Below are positions 47,460 to 61,244 of a stretch of 64,000 bases of DNA, one piece after another. Position 1 is the first letter of the stretch; the number at the start of each line of letters is the position of its first letter. Source of the stretch: Eledone cirrhosa (taxonomy: Eukaryota; Mollusca; Cephalopoda; Octopoda; Eledonidae); assembly GCA_964016885.1 (NCBI GenBank), contig OZ024740.1, forward strand, positions 299,869,117 to 299,933,116, given 5' to 3'. The position numbers and the translations under genes were made by a program. The notes under the pieces were generated by a model, which worked only from the letters and a program-made list of their open reading frames with translations, did not search any database and had not been told where the DNA came from.

Positions 47460-48850
47460 GACGAATGTCTCAGTCTTTGCAGCATTGATTTGATATGAAG
47501 TTATCTAACCAAATTACAATACGTTGATATCCACCTGATATGCTAACACACCAATACCTTACGTATTACAACATGCCTCATTCGACTGCATCTTATATTG
47601 CTCCCCGCTTTTGAGAAATTCAAGATTATGTTACATAAACATATTTGATATATTCCATTTATTTCCCATTTCTCTGTTTATTAAACCAACAATAACGTTA
47701 TGCGCATAGTGATGTCAGATTCTGCCAGCTTCAGTACATTCTATTATTCACTCCTCTGCACTACAGATGTTTGTGGAAGAAATTAATTAGACACAAAGAA
47801 TCGCACACATTCATACGTATCTATGTATTTGTGTTTGTTTGTGTGTTTGTGTGTGTGTGTGTGCATGGTTGTCGTAATGTGGATTGTGTATATAGTACGA
47901 TATAAAATAAATAGGAAATTATAAACGTATATACAGAGGGAGCGAGAGTGAAGCAAGCGGTTTCGTTGGCATTGTCAAATGAACAATATAAACTCCCACT
48001 GAACAACATTGCTAGTTACTATCGCAAATGTAAAATCAGTAAACCATGGGAATTAGTAGTCATGATAGTGCTATCATATGTAATGTGGTACATATAATTA
48101 ATTCATAATAATCATCTAGTTGGTGAAAAACATTACCAAAATGAACAATATCATTTTGATCAAATTTTCCCAGCTATGGTTGACAACGCCCGTCTTATTT
48201 CAATTTCATCAAACCTCCTCATGAAATAGGAATCCTCTAAGCACACGCGAAAGTATTGGCAAACTCATCTCTATATTGATGTAAAATCATCTACAAAATG
48301 AAGCGTGTACGATTCTGGAATTTAAATTTAAATTTTTGATCATTTATTTAATACAGGAATCATCAAAATCCAATCTGAATTAATTGTCAAGTGCGTACAT
48401 AATCAATAAGTTATATTATTTAATGTTGTTGCATATGACATATAAAAATGTGATGCGATGGTTTCTTATTTTCAGTTCATGGTTATCTAACTGGAAAGGG
48501 AAAATGCATGGTTAATCGACAAAAATATACGTAGAAGGTAATGCAATCTTTGTCAAAGGAGGCGAATTTCTCTTTGAAATTGTTAGAAACTCGTTACAAA
48601 TGTAAAGATATATACACTTTTAATATTTCTTTAACAACTTTTCTTTTTCAGATATATGAATACGGGAGCTGATTTGAAAAGGTCTGACCGCTGGAACAGG
48701 TCTAACCACTGGTAGTCCATCAGAAGTAAAGAGCAGTAATCGACAGAGTAACACGTCTAAACTTTCACCAAAAATGTAAAAATGAATTCAAAGATAAAGT
48801 TTATACTACAGCAATGTGTGTAGATGGATCAGTTGACCAAGACGATTTGG
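47460..48850. other. Anonymous AT-rich DNA
   Basis: No domain or repeat copy recognised apart from a short TG/TTTG tract near 47830-47870. Confidence 0.4.
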
Positions 48851-48869
48851 GAAATTTAATCTTAGCAGA

Positions 48870-49520
48870 CATGTCTCCTAGTGGCCACCGTCAACTTCTG
48901 TCAACCCTGACAACGTAGAAAATGCAGACACTTTAATCAGAGCTGACAGGCGCATAACCAATGTTCAGCTAGAGATATCCATGGTAGTGATCCCAATATT
49001 ATTGATCCACTTAGATATTCAAAAGTGAGAGCCCACTGCGTCGCAAGACAGATAAGCACATGACTGAAAGGGATAACATGTAGACAGTCTTTAGGATGCC
49101 CAAAGTGTTATTCTTATGGACTTCTTACCAACTCTGAAGCATACATTGTGACTTAGAACTAGAATCCTTCAAGTAAGATTAAATTTTGAGATGAATGAAG
49201 TTCGTCTTGAACATGACAACGTCAGGCCTCACTCAACCCTCAGAAAAAAGCGGCGGGGGCAGTCACTACTTTCGAGTGGACAACTCTGTCATATCGCACC
49301 TACGTATCTGGCTTTGCGCACTCAGACTTCCATCTCGTTGGTCCAATGAAAGAGTCACTGAGGATCAAACGATATGGGTGAGATGAAAGTGTGAAAACTG
49401 CTGTGAGTCATTGGCTTCCACAGCAGCAAGTTGAGGTTTACGAAGCTGGCATACATTCTCGTATTCGTAGATGGAACACTGCTGTAGAACTAGGTTGTGA
49501 CTGTGATAGAAAGTAGAGAT
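48870..49520 (+). pseudogene. mariner/Tc1-type transposase remnant
   Basis: Frames, with stops: DRRITNVQL and SKVRAHCVARQIS (about 48945-49060) resemble the helix-turn-helix linker and the WVPRxL region. SVILMDFLP (about 49105) resembles the catalytic strand LLDFLP. EVRLEHDNVRPHSTLRKK (about 49198-49250) contains the HDNxRPH motif. MKESLRIKRYG-, SHWLPQQQVEVYEAGIHSRI- and RRWNTA-like stretches (49345-49475) match the C-terminus. The central part is shortened and the frame is broken, so it is not active. Terminal inverted repeats were not found. Confidence 0.75.
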
Positions 49521-49565
49521 GCGAATCTGTAATGTATAGCTATATCTTCACGTACATATTTCTTA

Positions 49566-49688
49566 TAGAATTGTTACTACTTTTGGCACAAGGCCAGCAA
49601 TTACCCAGTACATTACTGGTACATTATTTTATCGACCCTGTAAGGATGAAAGCCAAGTTAACCTCGGCGGGATTTGAACTCAGACCAT
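49566..49688 (-). repeat. SINE fragment, cephalopod type
   Basis: Reverse complement of the SINE body, from gcacaaggccagcaattacc to cctcggcgggatttgaactc. The tRNA A-box end is missing. Confidence 0.8.
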
Positions 49689-49709
49689 ATTTCTTATATA
49701 ATGCTTTCT

Positions 49710-49895
49710 GGTTTAGGCACAAGTCCAACAATTTGGGGAAAAGGGAAAGTCGATTAAATCGACCCCAGCGCGTTATAGGAACTTTATTTTATCGACCCCG
49801 AAAGGATTACAGGCAAAGCTAACATCGGCAGGATGTGAACTCAGAACATAAGGGCCGCAAAGCATGATGTCTGACGCCCTACCCATACTTCCTTA
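49710..49895 (-). repeat. tRNA-derived SINE, diverged cephalopod type
   Basis: Reverse-complement body, starting taggcacaagtccaacaatt, with an extra ccccagcgcgttataggaac segment instead of the usual accagta stretch, then cgaccccgaaaggattacag, catcggcaggatgtgaactc and the head gccctacccatacttcc. A distinct subfamily from 30705. Confidence 0.75.
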
Positions 49896-49899
49896 TATT

Positions 49900-51935
49900 T
49901 TTTTTATATAATAAAATAAATTGCATTATGTTTTGACTCGTCCTTATACGCTCAGTTTTCACAATTTTATTCACTTGTTATCCGTTATTATAGTGTTTCA
50001 TTGCAATGTTTATCTTGTATTGTACATGATACGTCATGGAGAACTCTTCTATGGAGTCGAAACTTCGTTACGATGAAAAAAAGGTTAAATGTGTTATTTT
50101 CTAAAAAGGTCTACAGTGTTGGACTATGTAAAAAAAACACATTTATATATTTCGCACAATTTTATATAAAAAATATTTTTTCCTATTGATGAATACTTAT
50201 GTTCTTATAATTAAATTTATCTTTTTATAAAAAAACATTCTGAAAATAAATTGAAGATATATTTCATTTTACGATTTGCGAATATGAATTTAAATTGGAA
50301 AAAGTTCTTAGAACGTATTTATATATGTTTTAAGAATATGTTTTTCTATAAATTATATATCAACTAATATGTTTTCGCTCAATTTGTCTGTAGATCAGTT
50401 TGTTTCTGTACAAATATATATATCTAGGAAAATATATTTCTGCGAATATGTATAGCAACCAATTTATTGTTCGATCAGTATATATTTTAAACGATAAGTT
50501 TTCGATGGATGTGCCTCATACTGATTTAGAAACGTGATCCAGAAATAAATAAAATATTAACATCAACACAATTTATGTAGGAATCATTAAAATAATATCT
50601 AGAAGTATTTAATAATTAAATATATTTCATTATATACAAATAGCGCCTTAGGTTTTGCTAACATATCCAACTTACTGAATCAGGCATTGAGCAAACAAGC
50701 TTTGTAGAGCTTACCACGACCCTCACTATGTAAATGCAATGATCATTACATCTTATAGTGCTACTGCTACATGTAGCAATGAATTCCTTTGATGCATATA
50801 TTTAGAGCAATGAATGTTGTGCTATGTGAAGGCTAAGTGCGTTGACCATAAAGAAAACCGTGAGTACCAATATATGAAGTAAAGAGTCAGACAGTTCATT
50901 GCATCAAATGTTCATACTTCCTCATTTTATAGACATATAAATGTTCATTTTACATTCTAGGCACATGTTTAGTGGCAAGTGTTTTGGATATGCAAGCATA
51001 CAGTCACAGTTAGATTCCTGGACCAGACCACGCATTGTGGTCTTGAACAAAGTAAATACACAAACTTCTGTACGAAGTTCAGCTGAAGAATTCATAGGCT
51101 GTCTAAGACATACTCATGGAAGATGAAATGAAATTTATTTTTAAACAGAATCCCTGGAAGAGAACAATGCAGTTATTGATAAGAAAGGTTGAAATGTATG
51201 CATTATCACAGCTCTAGCATCACAGCTTCATATTCAGCCTATGAACGTTTCGGTCGACCCATTCACACATTTTTATATTCAAAAACAAATAGACGCTTTA
51301 TCTATACATGTAAACATTCAGCTAAGAATATATATGATTATGTCATATATATTCACCGTATTAATATGGGTCATGTATTCTGATCCCACGTGATAGATGT
51401 ATGTTGTAGGAGGTGCTCATATTTACCCACAAATTAGACCAGATCGAAAAGTCTGTGATTTAAAAATGTACCCCAAATATATTGGGACACAGTCTATTCT
51501 GGATAACGGTTCTTCGCTCGGTTTAATGTGATGTATCCTGGTGCTTTAACTGGTGTTTCAATTCATAAGAATTAAATATTATAAAAGTATACTGAGACAG
51601 CTGATATATACATACAGGCACATAGCTTTTGAAACATGATAAAAAGTACTTGTATATCAAAGTTTAGTGTTGTGTCGGAGAAAACACTTCTTAAAGGTCT
51701 TCTAAAATCAGCAGAATATTCCAATTTATACATATTTTCTTATGCTTTTAAAAATGTTTTTCACAACAAATATCAAACTAGTATTTCTGTATCAACTAAA
51801 AGCCAGAGTTAGGATGCGGGGGTATTCGTAAGCATCTCCCATATCAAATTAAGCAAGTTCTCAGTTCAAATTTACTATTTTCATAACCTAAATGAGTGGT
51901 GTGTCGAATATATTTTGCATAATTTTTATACAGTA
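49900..51935. other. Anonymous AT-rich DNA
   Basis: Nothing recognised apart from poly-A/T tracts. Confidence 0.4.
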
Positions 51936-52884
51936 CTAGCAGTAAAGCCCGGCGTTGCTCGGGGTCGCTCAGTAGCTGTGTTAAAGTTACAATGTTAAGT
52001 TTCTTTTTTGGCTTAAAAACTGTAGTGTCTACTGTGCAGACTTGCATGTGGTGTTTTTGATTAATATTCCCTCAACCAACAATATGCCTTATGAAGTTAA
52101 GAAAACATAACGATAACCCGAATGTTATAACAAAAGAGGATGCTGGGGATAAAAACTGCACTGGTTATTTATTAACAAAGATCGAAAATGTAAACACTGC
52201 AACGCAGAGAAAAACATTAGCGTAACCAAATTATCAGTTATGTCTGTCTGCACGCCTATATCACCTCTCTGCACGACTGTCTGTCTGCACGCCTATATCA
52301 CCTCTCTGCACGACTGTCTGTCTGCACGCCTATATCACCTCTCTGCACGACTGTCTGTCTGCACGCGTATATCACCTCTCTGCACGACTGTCTGTCTGCA
52401 CGACTGTCTGTCTGCACGCCTAACGACGAAATATTTGCTTGTTTTACGTAGTCTTTAAATAGACTTGTTTTCAAGTAAAAATATTGTTTTAAAATGCTTT
52501 TAAATGGAAATGAAGCAAAACGGAAGCCTAGTGTTCGAACTGATGAATTTTGCAGGTCAATATTTTGCTGGCTCGACAACTGTTCGTGTATTGTATTAAT
52601 GTCATTTTAAACGCTGAGAAAGCCAGCGTAATTTTTTACGTAAGACGCTCAATGTAAACAGAACAAAGGGAAATAACTGATAACTTACGCTTAAAAATCG
52701 ATACATTATATTCGATTTCGTCACATAGGGTGGGTCAATTTGAAATATTTTTTTTCCGATGTCTTCGCTAGGGCTCAATGTACAAGTATAGTAATTTCGG
52801 TGCAATTCCGTGAGAGATTCTAAGAGGAGATGTGTGCCAAAAATCGATAGACAGACAGACAACCTCAGTTTTATATATATAGAT
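51936..52884. mobile_element. Possible short transposable element ending in tatatatatagat
   Basis: One end reads ctagcagtaaagcccggcgt and continues tgctcgggg. The other end reads gacagacagacaacctcagt followed by ttatatatatagat. This pair of ends looks like an abundant invertebrate repeat type that I cannot classify. Inside lies a 37-bp minisatellite. No transposase is visible. Confidence 0.35.
52240..52425. repeat. 37-bp minisatellite, about 4.7 units
   Basis: The unit tctgtctgcacgcctatatc + acctctctgcacgactg repeats with starts of cacgc at 52251, 52288, 52325 and 52362. The last unit is shortened. Units are almost identical. Confidence 0.95.
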
Positions 52885-52889
52885 TGCAG

Positions 52890-53390
52890 AATATATCTCT
52901 AAATTCTAAAAGATTATGTAGACACAAATTTAAGCCCCTTGCGTTTATAAACAAAATCTCTATATGCTTATCTGCATATAGAAATTTATCTACATAATGA
53001 GAGAGCAGTCGGGTTTTTTTATGAAACTCCTGTCTTGATGAAATTTCAACAACAACTAGATACACACTTTAAACATCCACGGATGAAATGCTTATGAACC
53101 CACTTTTGCTATGGACCAATATGAGCGCAACAGTGCTAACACATGAGTAATTCCTTACTCTATCTGTAAGCCAAAAACAGTCATATATGCAACTTGCTCT
53201 GTTCGGTTTATTTAAAACCTTATTAATAATGAATTTGTAAATAATGACTTGAGAGACAGCTGAAGAAAATAATCAGGCTTTGGGGACGGAAGTACAGAAA
53301 GAAATCATTTCTCTCGTTGATGGTATTTATGTGAAATACGAGATTATGTATTACATAAACTTACGTGTTATATCCTACATAGGATATAAA
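52890..53390. other. Anonymous AT-rich DNA
   Basis: Nothing recognised. Confidence 0.4.
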
Positions 53391-53399
53391 ACATGGTGT

Positions 53400-53575
53400 T
53401 AATGCTCTCAATAGATAGAGTGCTGGCTGTAAGTTTATAGATATATTCAGTGGAAAGTATTTTATTAATGATATATGCACGGTACTAAGTCTCTCAATAC
53501 ATACAGTGCTGGCTGTAAGTTTATAGGTATATTCAGTGGAAAGTATTTTATTAATGATATATGCAGCGGTCAAGT
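53400..53575. repeat. 86-bp tandem duplication
   Basis: The unit with ctctcaata at 53405 recurs at 53491 with few changes (gtgctggctgtaagtttata and ttcagtggaaagtattttat in both). Confidence 0.9.
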
Positions 53576-53739
53576 ACTGATGTCAGTTTAATCGACTGCT
53601 TTAACAAAAAATAATAAAAAACGTGTAGATTCGTGTCATACTTAAAAATCAATATTATCCACAAATTGATAATCGAATTTCAGAGTTTTCTTCTATATCA
53701 AATATTCAGAGACTAGTATTTACCTGTACCCCTATACAC

Positions 53740-53890
53740 ACACGTACACACGCACAAACACACACACATACATACATACACACAACCTGACACAGAATCA
53801 GATACACACCGACACACACTCAGAAACACACACATATATATATATGTATATGTGTGTGTGTGTGTGTGTGTAAGTGTATGAGTGTGTCTG
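53740..53890. repeat. CA/TG-rich simple sequence
   Basis: Imperfect CA and then TA/TG arrays; the Cys/Val-rich ORF here is an artefact. Confidence 0.85.
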
Positions 53891-53949
53891 TGTATGAGTA
53901 GATGTAGCATATATATTTCTCAAAATGGGTGAACATCTATTGAAATATC

Positions 53950-56900
53950 TAACTAACTATATCTAACTCAAAAGCAAATTTTTATGGTATCATGTGTGAG
54001 GAATTTTATCTGATATATCGTCATAAATATATGTAGAATATTGTTCTATTAATGTTACCCGTGCTCTGATGAAACTGACCTTATGTATTGCACATTTCTT
54101 TGAAAATTAGCAATAGTAGCAGTCGTATTATAACTACAACATATATAACATGATGAGAAACAAATTGAGTTTTTCATATATCACACTATATTACTGTGTA
54201 CTGCAAAATATCACTGTATATATACACACACACATATACACATACACACTCTCTCACACACACACACATATATATATATATTAATATATATATATATACA
54301 CACACTATGAAATCCAATAAGATTAGCATATATCATATATGGTATGAAATTAAATGAATATCTACTATATAACTGGGGAGAAGAATAAGTATGTTGAATG
54401 TAACATAATATTAAACTTATTGGTTTCATTTAGTCTCTGCATATAAGCGTATATATTAATGGAAGGGTCTCAGATCCTAAGTCCTCACAGCAAGCTACAA
54501 CCGATGCGGATGCCTTCCCATATTGCTATACATTTAGATTTTTCTCGATACCATTTACTTAAATCATTTATTAATACGTACAGAAAGGCAGAACGGTTAC
54601 CTAATTTGCAGTAAAGACCAAATGTCGTTATGAATAGAATTAGAACTAAGATTTATATTATCTTTCACTATTTATCCATTGCCAAACACGGTTACATATA
54701 TAATTATCGCAAAAGCTAGACAGGAATATTCATATCAATAATACGTTATGATATAACATGAGCATCATTTAGGTTATAGTTGGTGGTGTGGTACCCATAT
54801 AACATCAAGCTAACCCTGATTACGCAGGCCAATAATCGTACATCTTTTATCCATGAATACATACGTATTTATTCTTATGAGATACTACGGACCAATGTCA
54901 GAAAATATTGGCATATATTTATAGCTTGTCTGGTGACCGCGTATCCCGGGTGAATTATTATTATTTTCTTTTTCTTTAAGTGCAAAGTGATGATAGATCT
55001 CCAGCCTTAATAAGCATTTCATAGTATATAACTTTGTTCTATCTTACTGAACCTTTTAGGTATTCAACAAGATTTAGGTATGTAGAACGTAGGTAGATCA
55101 CATAGCAATAATGAGGAAGAATGCATTACGTTGTTTAATATCCACGAAATGAGAGTCCTGAAATTCGAAGGACGCAGTCAGTTATGTATATAATACATTT
55201 TAAACGTCAGTGTGATTCTGACTAGAACAACTACGATCATGGATCTGTTTTACCACTGCTAACTCTGTTAAAATCCGACCGTAGCCTACTGTAGTAGTAG
55301 ACGTAATCCAGCGTCAGATTTAAAACCTCCACTTATACCTGGAGTGTGTTAAGAGGCATTTCGCCTGTTGCATGCATTTGGGGTAGATGTGCAGTTTGAG
55401 GACCTATTCCTAACACCCACTCACACTGGTCTCAGAAGCATTGAAAGTGTAAGCAATAATATTTTCTTTTAGGCTGAACTTGTGAAACGACAAAACATTA
55501 ACTCCATTAAAGAAAATATTACTAAACTATCAAATGGCTGCAGCTGAAGAATTTGCGCCTCTCCCCATCAAAACAAGAAACATCTAAACTGTCGGAAATC
55601 ATTTCATTTTTATTTTTCATTAGCATATGTGATCTACGGTGCTAACAGATATGTCTGTTTTATTTCTCAGTTACTTATATGCAATCATAAACGAAGCACA
55701 ATGTTTAAATCTTTTAACGGCTTATAATACAGTATAGGAAAGAAAACGGAGAGAAAAAGTTACAAAAGTTGTGATTTGCTGGGAAATCATAACATATTGA
55801 ATATATTGAGACACTCTCACTTTAGAAGAAAGGTTAGATCACCACAAGAAATGTATTGCAATGTATAGATTCACAAATCTACATTCTGATATCTAATTGA
55901 CTATATACAAATGACGACAAAATATATACAAATAATACGATGGTCGCATAGTTTGAAACTGTAATGATTCCCAATTATATTTGACGATATATCTAGTCAG
56001 AATATGAATACGTCGATGTGCTTGAAATGACATGAACGTTTCTTTCAAACCAACACAATTGAACGGAGAAGGTAACAAAATATAGGAGCGATCACAACCA
56101 CAAAATATTTGAATATCAGTCTGCTCGTTTAGAAGGGTTACTGAGCAATAAGAAATAAGGGCAGCAATAAGAAAGCATTATACATTTCTCTTCAGTAGGA
56201 GACATCCTATTCACTGTTTCAAAATCCGAAAGAATCGATTTCGGTTTGTGTCACTAAAAAGTAGATGAAATATTTAGATGTGATACAATGTTTAATGATG
56301 TAGATTACACCTTTATACGCCATTGGTATGTAAAAAAATAACAGTCTTTCTTAGATCTAAAATACATTTTGAACACCTAGACATGACTGACACGCAGGTA
56401 GTTAATGAATTCTGCGAGACAATTTTCATTGCCAATCGAAGGTAGTTCCTTCACGCACGTGGCTGATGGTATTCAGGAAAGGAAGGAATACCATATAGTT
56501 CCATAATAAGGCTAAAATAGCGTTGTTCTTAAGTAGACCAGCAACGTTTCTTTCTTTGATTTCTCCTGTATCTCAGTGCAAAGCTAACACCAATAATCTC
56601 TCTTGAGAATCTGGAGGCTTAAATAAACACTGATTTATTTTAGATATAAACAAAGCACTCTCACTTTTATTTTATTTCTGACGTTTTACAAAGTCTTTGA
56701 AGATTAACTCTATTATTAATCTCCATGCTTATTTCCATAAACATTCTGTAACCCTTTTACTCTTTCTGAAATATTTTACGACAGATGTTGAAGAAATATA
56801 CATTTTGTAGATGTATATTTTTAAATTTGAAAATTATTTTAAGTGAGATGAAAATAAATATCTTTCAATAAATACAAGTATTATTATATAAAATATTTGA

Positions 56901-57580
56901 ATCTAGTAAACAAACTATATTTATGGCTTTCAAATAAAACAAATTAGATATTTGATGTTACCAAATATTTGAATACAAACTTTGTTAACATGGTGATTAT
57001 ATTTTAAATAATAAATAACAAAGGAGACTTGCGAATTATTGTTTCAATTTGAAAAATAATGCCATATTCGTGTGTCTTGGTGAATATATTTAATTAAACA
57101 GAAACGATAACTTAACTAGTATTTTGTTCATCAATCACGGGGTAAAAATACAAGTTAGCACTAGTGCGAAATTGAATATAATACAACTATATTTCTATGT
57201 TCTATCATTTCCCCCTGTACACCCATTTACACAAAAGTAGGGTTTTAAAACGGCGGCCTCACAAAACCTCCACACACTAAAGAAAATCACATTCATAGAA
57301 TCATGTATGCGTGCGCACACATTTTAAATGTTGAATACATACACACATCAATACACGGCCACAGAATGGCACATGCAGTACCACTATATTTTGATTTAAA
57401 ATCTTGCAAGTATCCGCATCTTTCAACTATGAAAAGTGAAAACAACGAGGCGTGGTCACAACGTGGTCATTCGGATTGCTAGAAATAGCGGAGGAAATCT
57501 CTTTTAAATTAGTTCCCAATATCTTGAAAATATATAGCAGGCACTGGATAACGTCTTATTATATATATTGAACCTAAATC
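53950..57580. other. Anonymous AT-rich DNA
   Basis: No gene, RNA or known repeat can be supported. A CA/TA simple-sequence patch lies at 54215-54305. The rest is AT-rich, with short ORFs of unremarkable composition. Confidence 0.4.
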
Positions 57581-57584
57581 AAAT

Positions 57585-58610
57585 ATGAGACGGTACCACC
57601 TGACTGAAATATCTTTGCTCAGAGCCCTATTTATGTTCACTTACCCAGATTTAAACACTTTCAAAATTAGCATCAATAGAACCACAAACAGCATCAATGT
57701 TAAACACATCCCTCCCCTCCCAATAATTTCACCACGACTACCTGATAAAATACATACGAGTCATGTATTATTGTCGAAGACATTATTGACTACACAAATC
57801 TGTAACTTGGTACTGAAATAATAAATATTTATTAGTGATAAATATTGAATATTATTTTCCGTGTATAAAGTCTCTCAAATATATAAATTATTATTAAATA
57901 CTATTTTGTTAGATTTTTTATTGCAGAAACCTTACAAGTGTGCTAATAGTTAATGTTTTATGAGGCCATACAATCTCTTTTTTAATCTCGTAGATTTCGT
58001 GGCATTACGCTTATATTTTTCTTTGTATAATTCATATGAAATATATGTTTTACGAAAAAGGTATCAATTTATTATGAAATATATGTAAATGTGTGACGTC
58101 CAAACGAATATCCTCCCCTCCAACTACATTGCCCTCTTCCTCCGGGTTTCGGTCGACATTATGTAGAATTCCTTGCTTGCCCCGGGTGATGGCGAGGGAG
58201 ACGCGCTACAACAGCCATGCCACCTCGTGCTGCATGCAATTGCGGGCAGCCAAATTTGCTCCCATACTGTCTTACGATAGGGGAATGTGTACTGCTACAA
58301 TGATTTGACATTCCAGTCTTCGAGACTAATTTTTTATTTCAGGGCTTTGTGTATCACTCGAAAGGCATATACGTCTAATTGTAAAGGTTATAGGCTTCTC
58401 TCCTGCTTTGGGTCCCTACACTATATTTATTCTGTGGCAAAGATATTCCCCCCAAAATGGTTATAATTACATATTATAGTTGGTTCGCCGTATTGTCAAG
58501 TTTTACATTAACTTCAAATGCAGAATAGCATAGCGCGAAATAGTCTCAAAAAAAAAGAACGTTTTGCTAATTGGTTCTAGGCACATTGTACCTGAGGAAT
58601 AGTGCGGGAT
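57585..58610. other. Unassigned DNA
   Basis: ORFs at 57585-57821 (78 codons) and 58093-58308 (71 codons) have no recognisable domain. The block 58090-58310 is noticeably more GC-rich than its surroundings and could be a fragment of an unidentified element. Confidence 0.3.
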
Positions 58611-58631
58611 CCTTACAATATCTGTGCATTT

Positions 58632-58870
<239 letters not shown>

Positions 58871-58879
58871 CGTATATAT

Positions 58880-60310
58880 ATTCACTCTAAACAACATAAG
58901 TAAAATATTGTATATTCACGTAAATACATTTCCCTGTTATGCAGCTAGTACGACGCTGTTGATAGTGATACGATACAATATACATAAGGATTTCCTAATT
59001 CGTATATGATTATACAATAGAATATTTCATAAAAGCATATATACTGGATTAACAATTTTAGTTGTATCCCACTTTTGTTTTGATAAACAACGTCTAAATC
59101 CCATGAAATATCTTGTGCTGGATCCTCAATAACGTTTTCAGTATATTGTTCCCAATTTAAACAAAGTGATTTTAATTTCATCCTTTATTCATCTTAGTGT
59201 GGATTATATAGCTATTTCTGAGTAGCTCAAATTTAGTATGTTGGATAATCTGTTGATTGAATATTTCAGACGACAAAATTAGTTTCCTGAGATTGAAGAA
59301 ATACATCAAATATTAGTTCCAGTACTAACAATATATATATATATATATATAAAGAGTTGACAAAATATATAATTAGATATAATGAAATACCAATCTAATT
59401 TTTTATCACAAATCTCAGCGAGTAATTAAAATAACAATATATAGAAAATAGTGAGAAACAGATAGTTATCAGATTTTAGTGGTCAGTTCACATTCAAATT
59501 CCATTGGTACTTTTTATATTTTGTGTAGAAACTGCAATTGTATAAATACCATGAAACTTCATTTCTCACATGGTATGAAGCCTGGTATCTCTTTTTTACT
59601 CCCCACTTTACACCATTTAACTCTCCTCCAATTCGCTCTCTCACATTCCTCTCCCATTAAAGGAGATTGCTTTTCACAAAACAATCTTAATCCGGCAGAG
59701 CGAAATATTTAAAACATTCTAAACAACTATAAACATACATATTGAGGTGTATTTTAATTGTTTTTTAGTGAATTCTGTTATATTACTTCTGAAAATACAC
59801 AATCTTTGAAAATGACTATATCGATTATTTTCCAGTTGTTTATATGTGGTACTAACATATATATTAATGCAGGTAAAGACCTGTGTCGAAAGTGGTTAAG
59901 CAAGGGAGACGCCTCAGGCGAATTCAGACCACAACGTATTAAAATATTTGCCTGAAACAATTTCCCTTATATCATTAATGTTTTTCCAATATTACTTTTC
60001 TTAAAAATCTATCATTCAGGGGATCTAACATTCTCTAAAAGGAGAGTTGTTTGTTTTGTAGATTTTTATCAACACGAAACTCAGATTTTGATTAAACTGT
60101 AATTATCTACTAAGTGAACATGTCACTCCATTAGACAGGTTGGTCAGGTACTCAACATAGAATAAGTTAAAGATTCTAAATAACCTTAAGAGTCAGTCAA
60201 AATAGTTCATTTTTAAAGACAACTGTAAAATCCTAAACTGTTACCCCTTAAGCAAAATACATGGTGACAAACATTACTATCATCCACATTCGGGATTACG
60301 TATTCATATC
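58880..60310. other. Anonymous AT-rich DNA
   Basis: Nothing recognised apart from a short (TA)n at 59332-59350. Confidence 0.4.
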
Positions 60311-60401
60311 CATGCGCCATATATATATATATATATAATGGTAGAACACTGGAAGGGAATATCCGTAGTGGTAGAGCACACAGTCCATGGGACCAGGTAG
60401 G

Positions 60402-60575
60402 TAGAAGTGGTTACACAACAGTTAGTTCACCATAGCGAGAACAATTGTTTCACCTGAGCTCGTAATTGACAGGGTTATACAGCCCGTTCTGTATAACCAT
60501 GTCCATTACGAGCTGAGGATCCGCTAAGGTGCAACAATTGTTCTCGGTATGGGGAACTAACTGTTGTGTAACCAC

Positions 60576-60579
<4 letters not shown>
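60402..60579. repeat. Fold-back made of two hammerhead-family copies
   Basis: The gaagtggttacacaacagtt sequence of the (TA)n family appears directly at 60403 and inverted, ending at 60579, where (TA)n begins. Inner inverted repeats (gagctcgtaat/attacgagct and gggttatacag/ctgtataacc) close the tip. The left arm has lost the core between stem I and GAAA. The right arm keeps a damaged motif, listed separately. Confidence 0.85.
60509..60547 (+). ncRNA. Hammerhead ribozyme-like motif, (TA)n family copy 3, damaged
   Basis: Plus strand: CGAG, core CUGAGGA (again changed only at the variable position 7), CC/GG stem II, then GCAA where GAAA is required, then ACAA/UUGU-like stem III and CUCGG. The A-to-C change in the invariant GAAA should abolish cleavage. 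Confidence 0.45.

Positions 60580-60638
<59 letters not shown>
60580..60638. repeat. (TA)n microsatellite
   Basis: Uninterrupted TA between the hammerhead-family fold-back and the PLE flank. Confidence 0.96.
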
Positions 60639-60639
<1 letters not shown>

Positions 60640-60719
60640 CAAAGGAATTGCGGTAAGGAAACAGATATACCATAACGCATCAGAGTACCTAATACTTAGG
60701 GTAGTAGAGTGAGAAATAG
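60639..60719 (+). repeat. PLE outer flank, copy D
   Basis: aacaaaggaattgcggtaag through acttagggtagtagagtgag and aaataggaaaa. The same flank accompanies the hairpin elements at 26.7, 32.8 and 58.7 kb, so it is part of the mobile unit and not of the target. Confidence 0.8.
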
Positions 60720-61239
60720 GAAAAAGTATTTCCCCGACGGCAGAGCTCAAGTCGTTTCGACGGATATTTCTGGACTAAATTAGAATTTTTAGCCTGGTGA
60801 ATAAATAGCCGAACTTGTCAAGGGGGTACTTCCATAAATGGGAAGATTGCAGTTGTCAAAAGAATTCGTTAAAATTTGTTGTAAACACAAATACGTCTAT
60901 CATGGCATTTGGTGGGAGGTAGGGGTGGCTGAACTTGCCTGTAGAACTATAGGGGAGTGAGTGGAGCGGTCAAGCGTTGAAAGTGATATGTATACAGCAT
61001 ATTCTAAGGATAGTGTATGAAGTGGAGGAGGGAGGTTATAGAATAGGTAAATCGAATGAGAGTAGGAGACAATAAAAGATAATAGAAATAAATAAAAAAT
61101 AAATATAAAATTAGATAGTGAGAAATGAATAAAAAATCACAATGCTATCTTACAATTACAGGTTAATAAGTTGAGAATAGAAAAAACTTGTCGAAATTGA
61201 GTAGTAACAAAACTGATACAAAATTAAAGGGGTTTAACA
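60720..61239. repeat. Left inverted arm of the PLE
   Basis: Reverse complement of 62686-63209. Landmarks: gacggcagagctcaag near the outside, gtgggaggtaggggtggctg, gtcaagcgttgaaagtgata, aggttaataag and ggggtttaaca at the inner end. Differences from the right arm are scattered substitutions and small indels. Confidence 0.9.
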
Positions 61240-61244
61240 GTATG

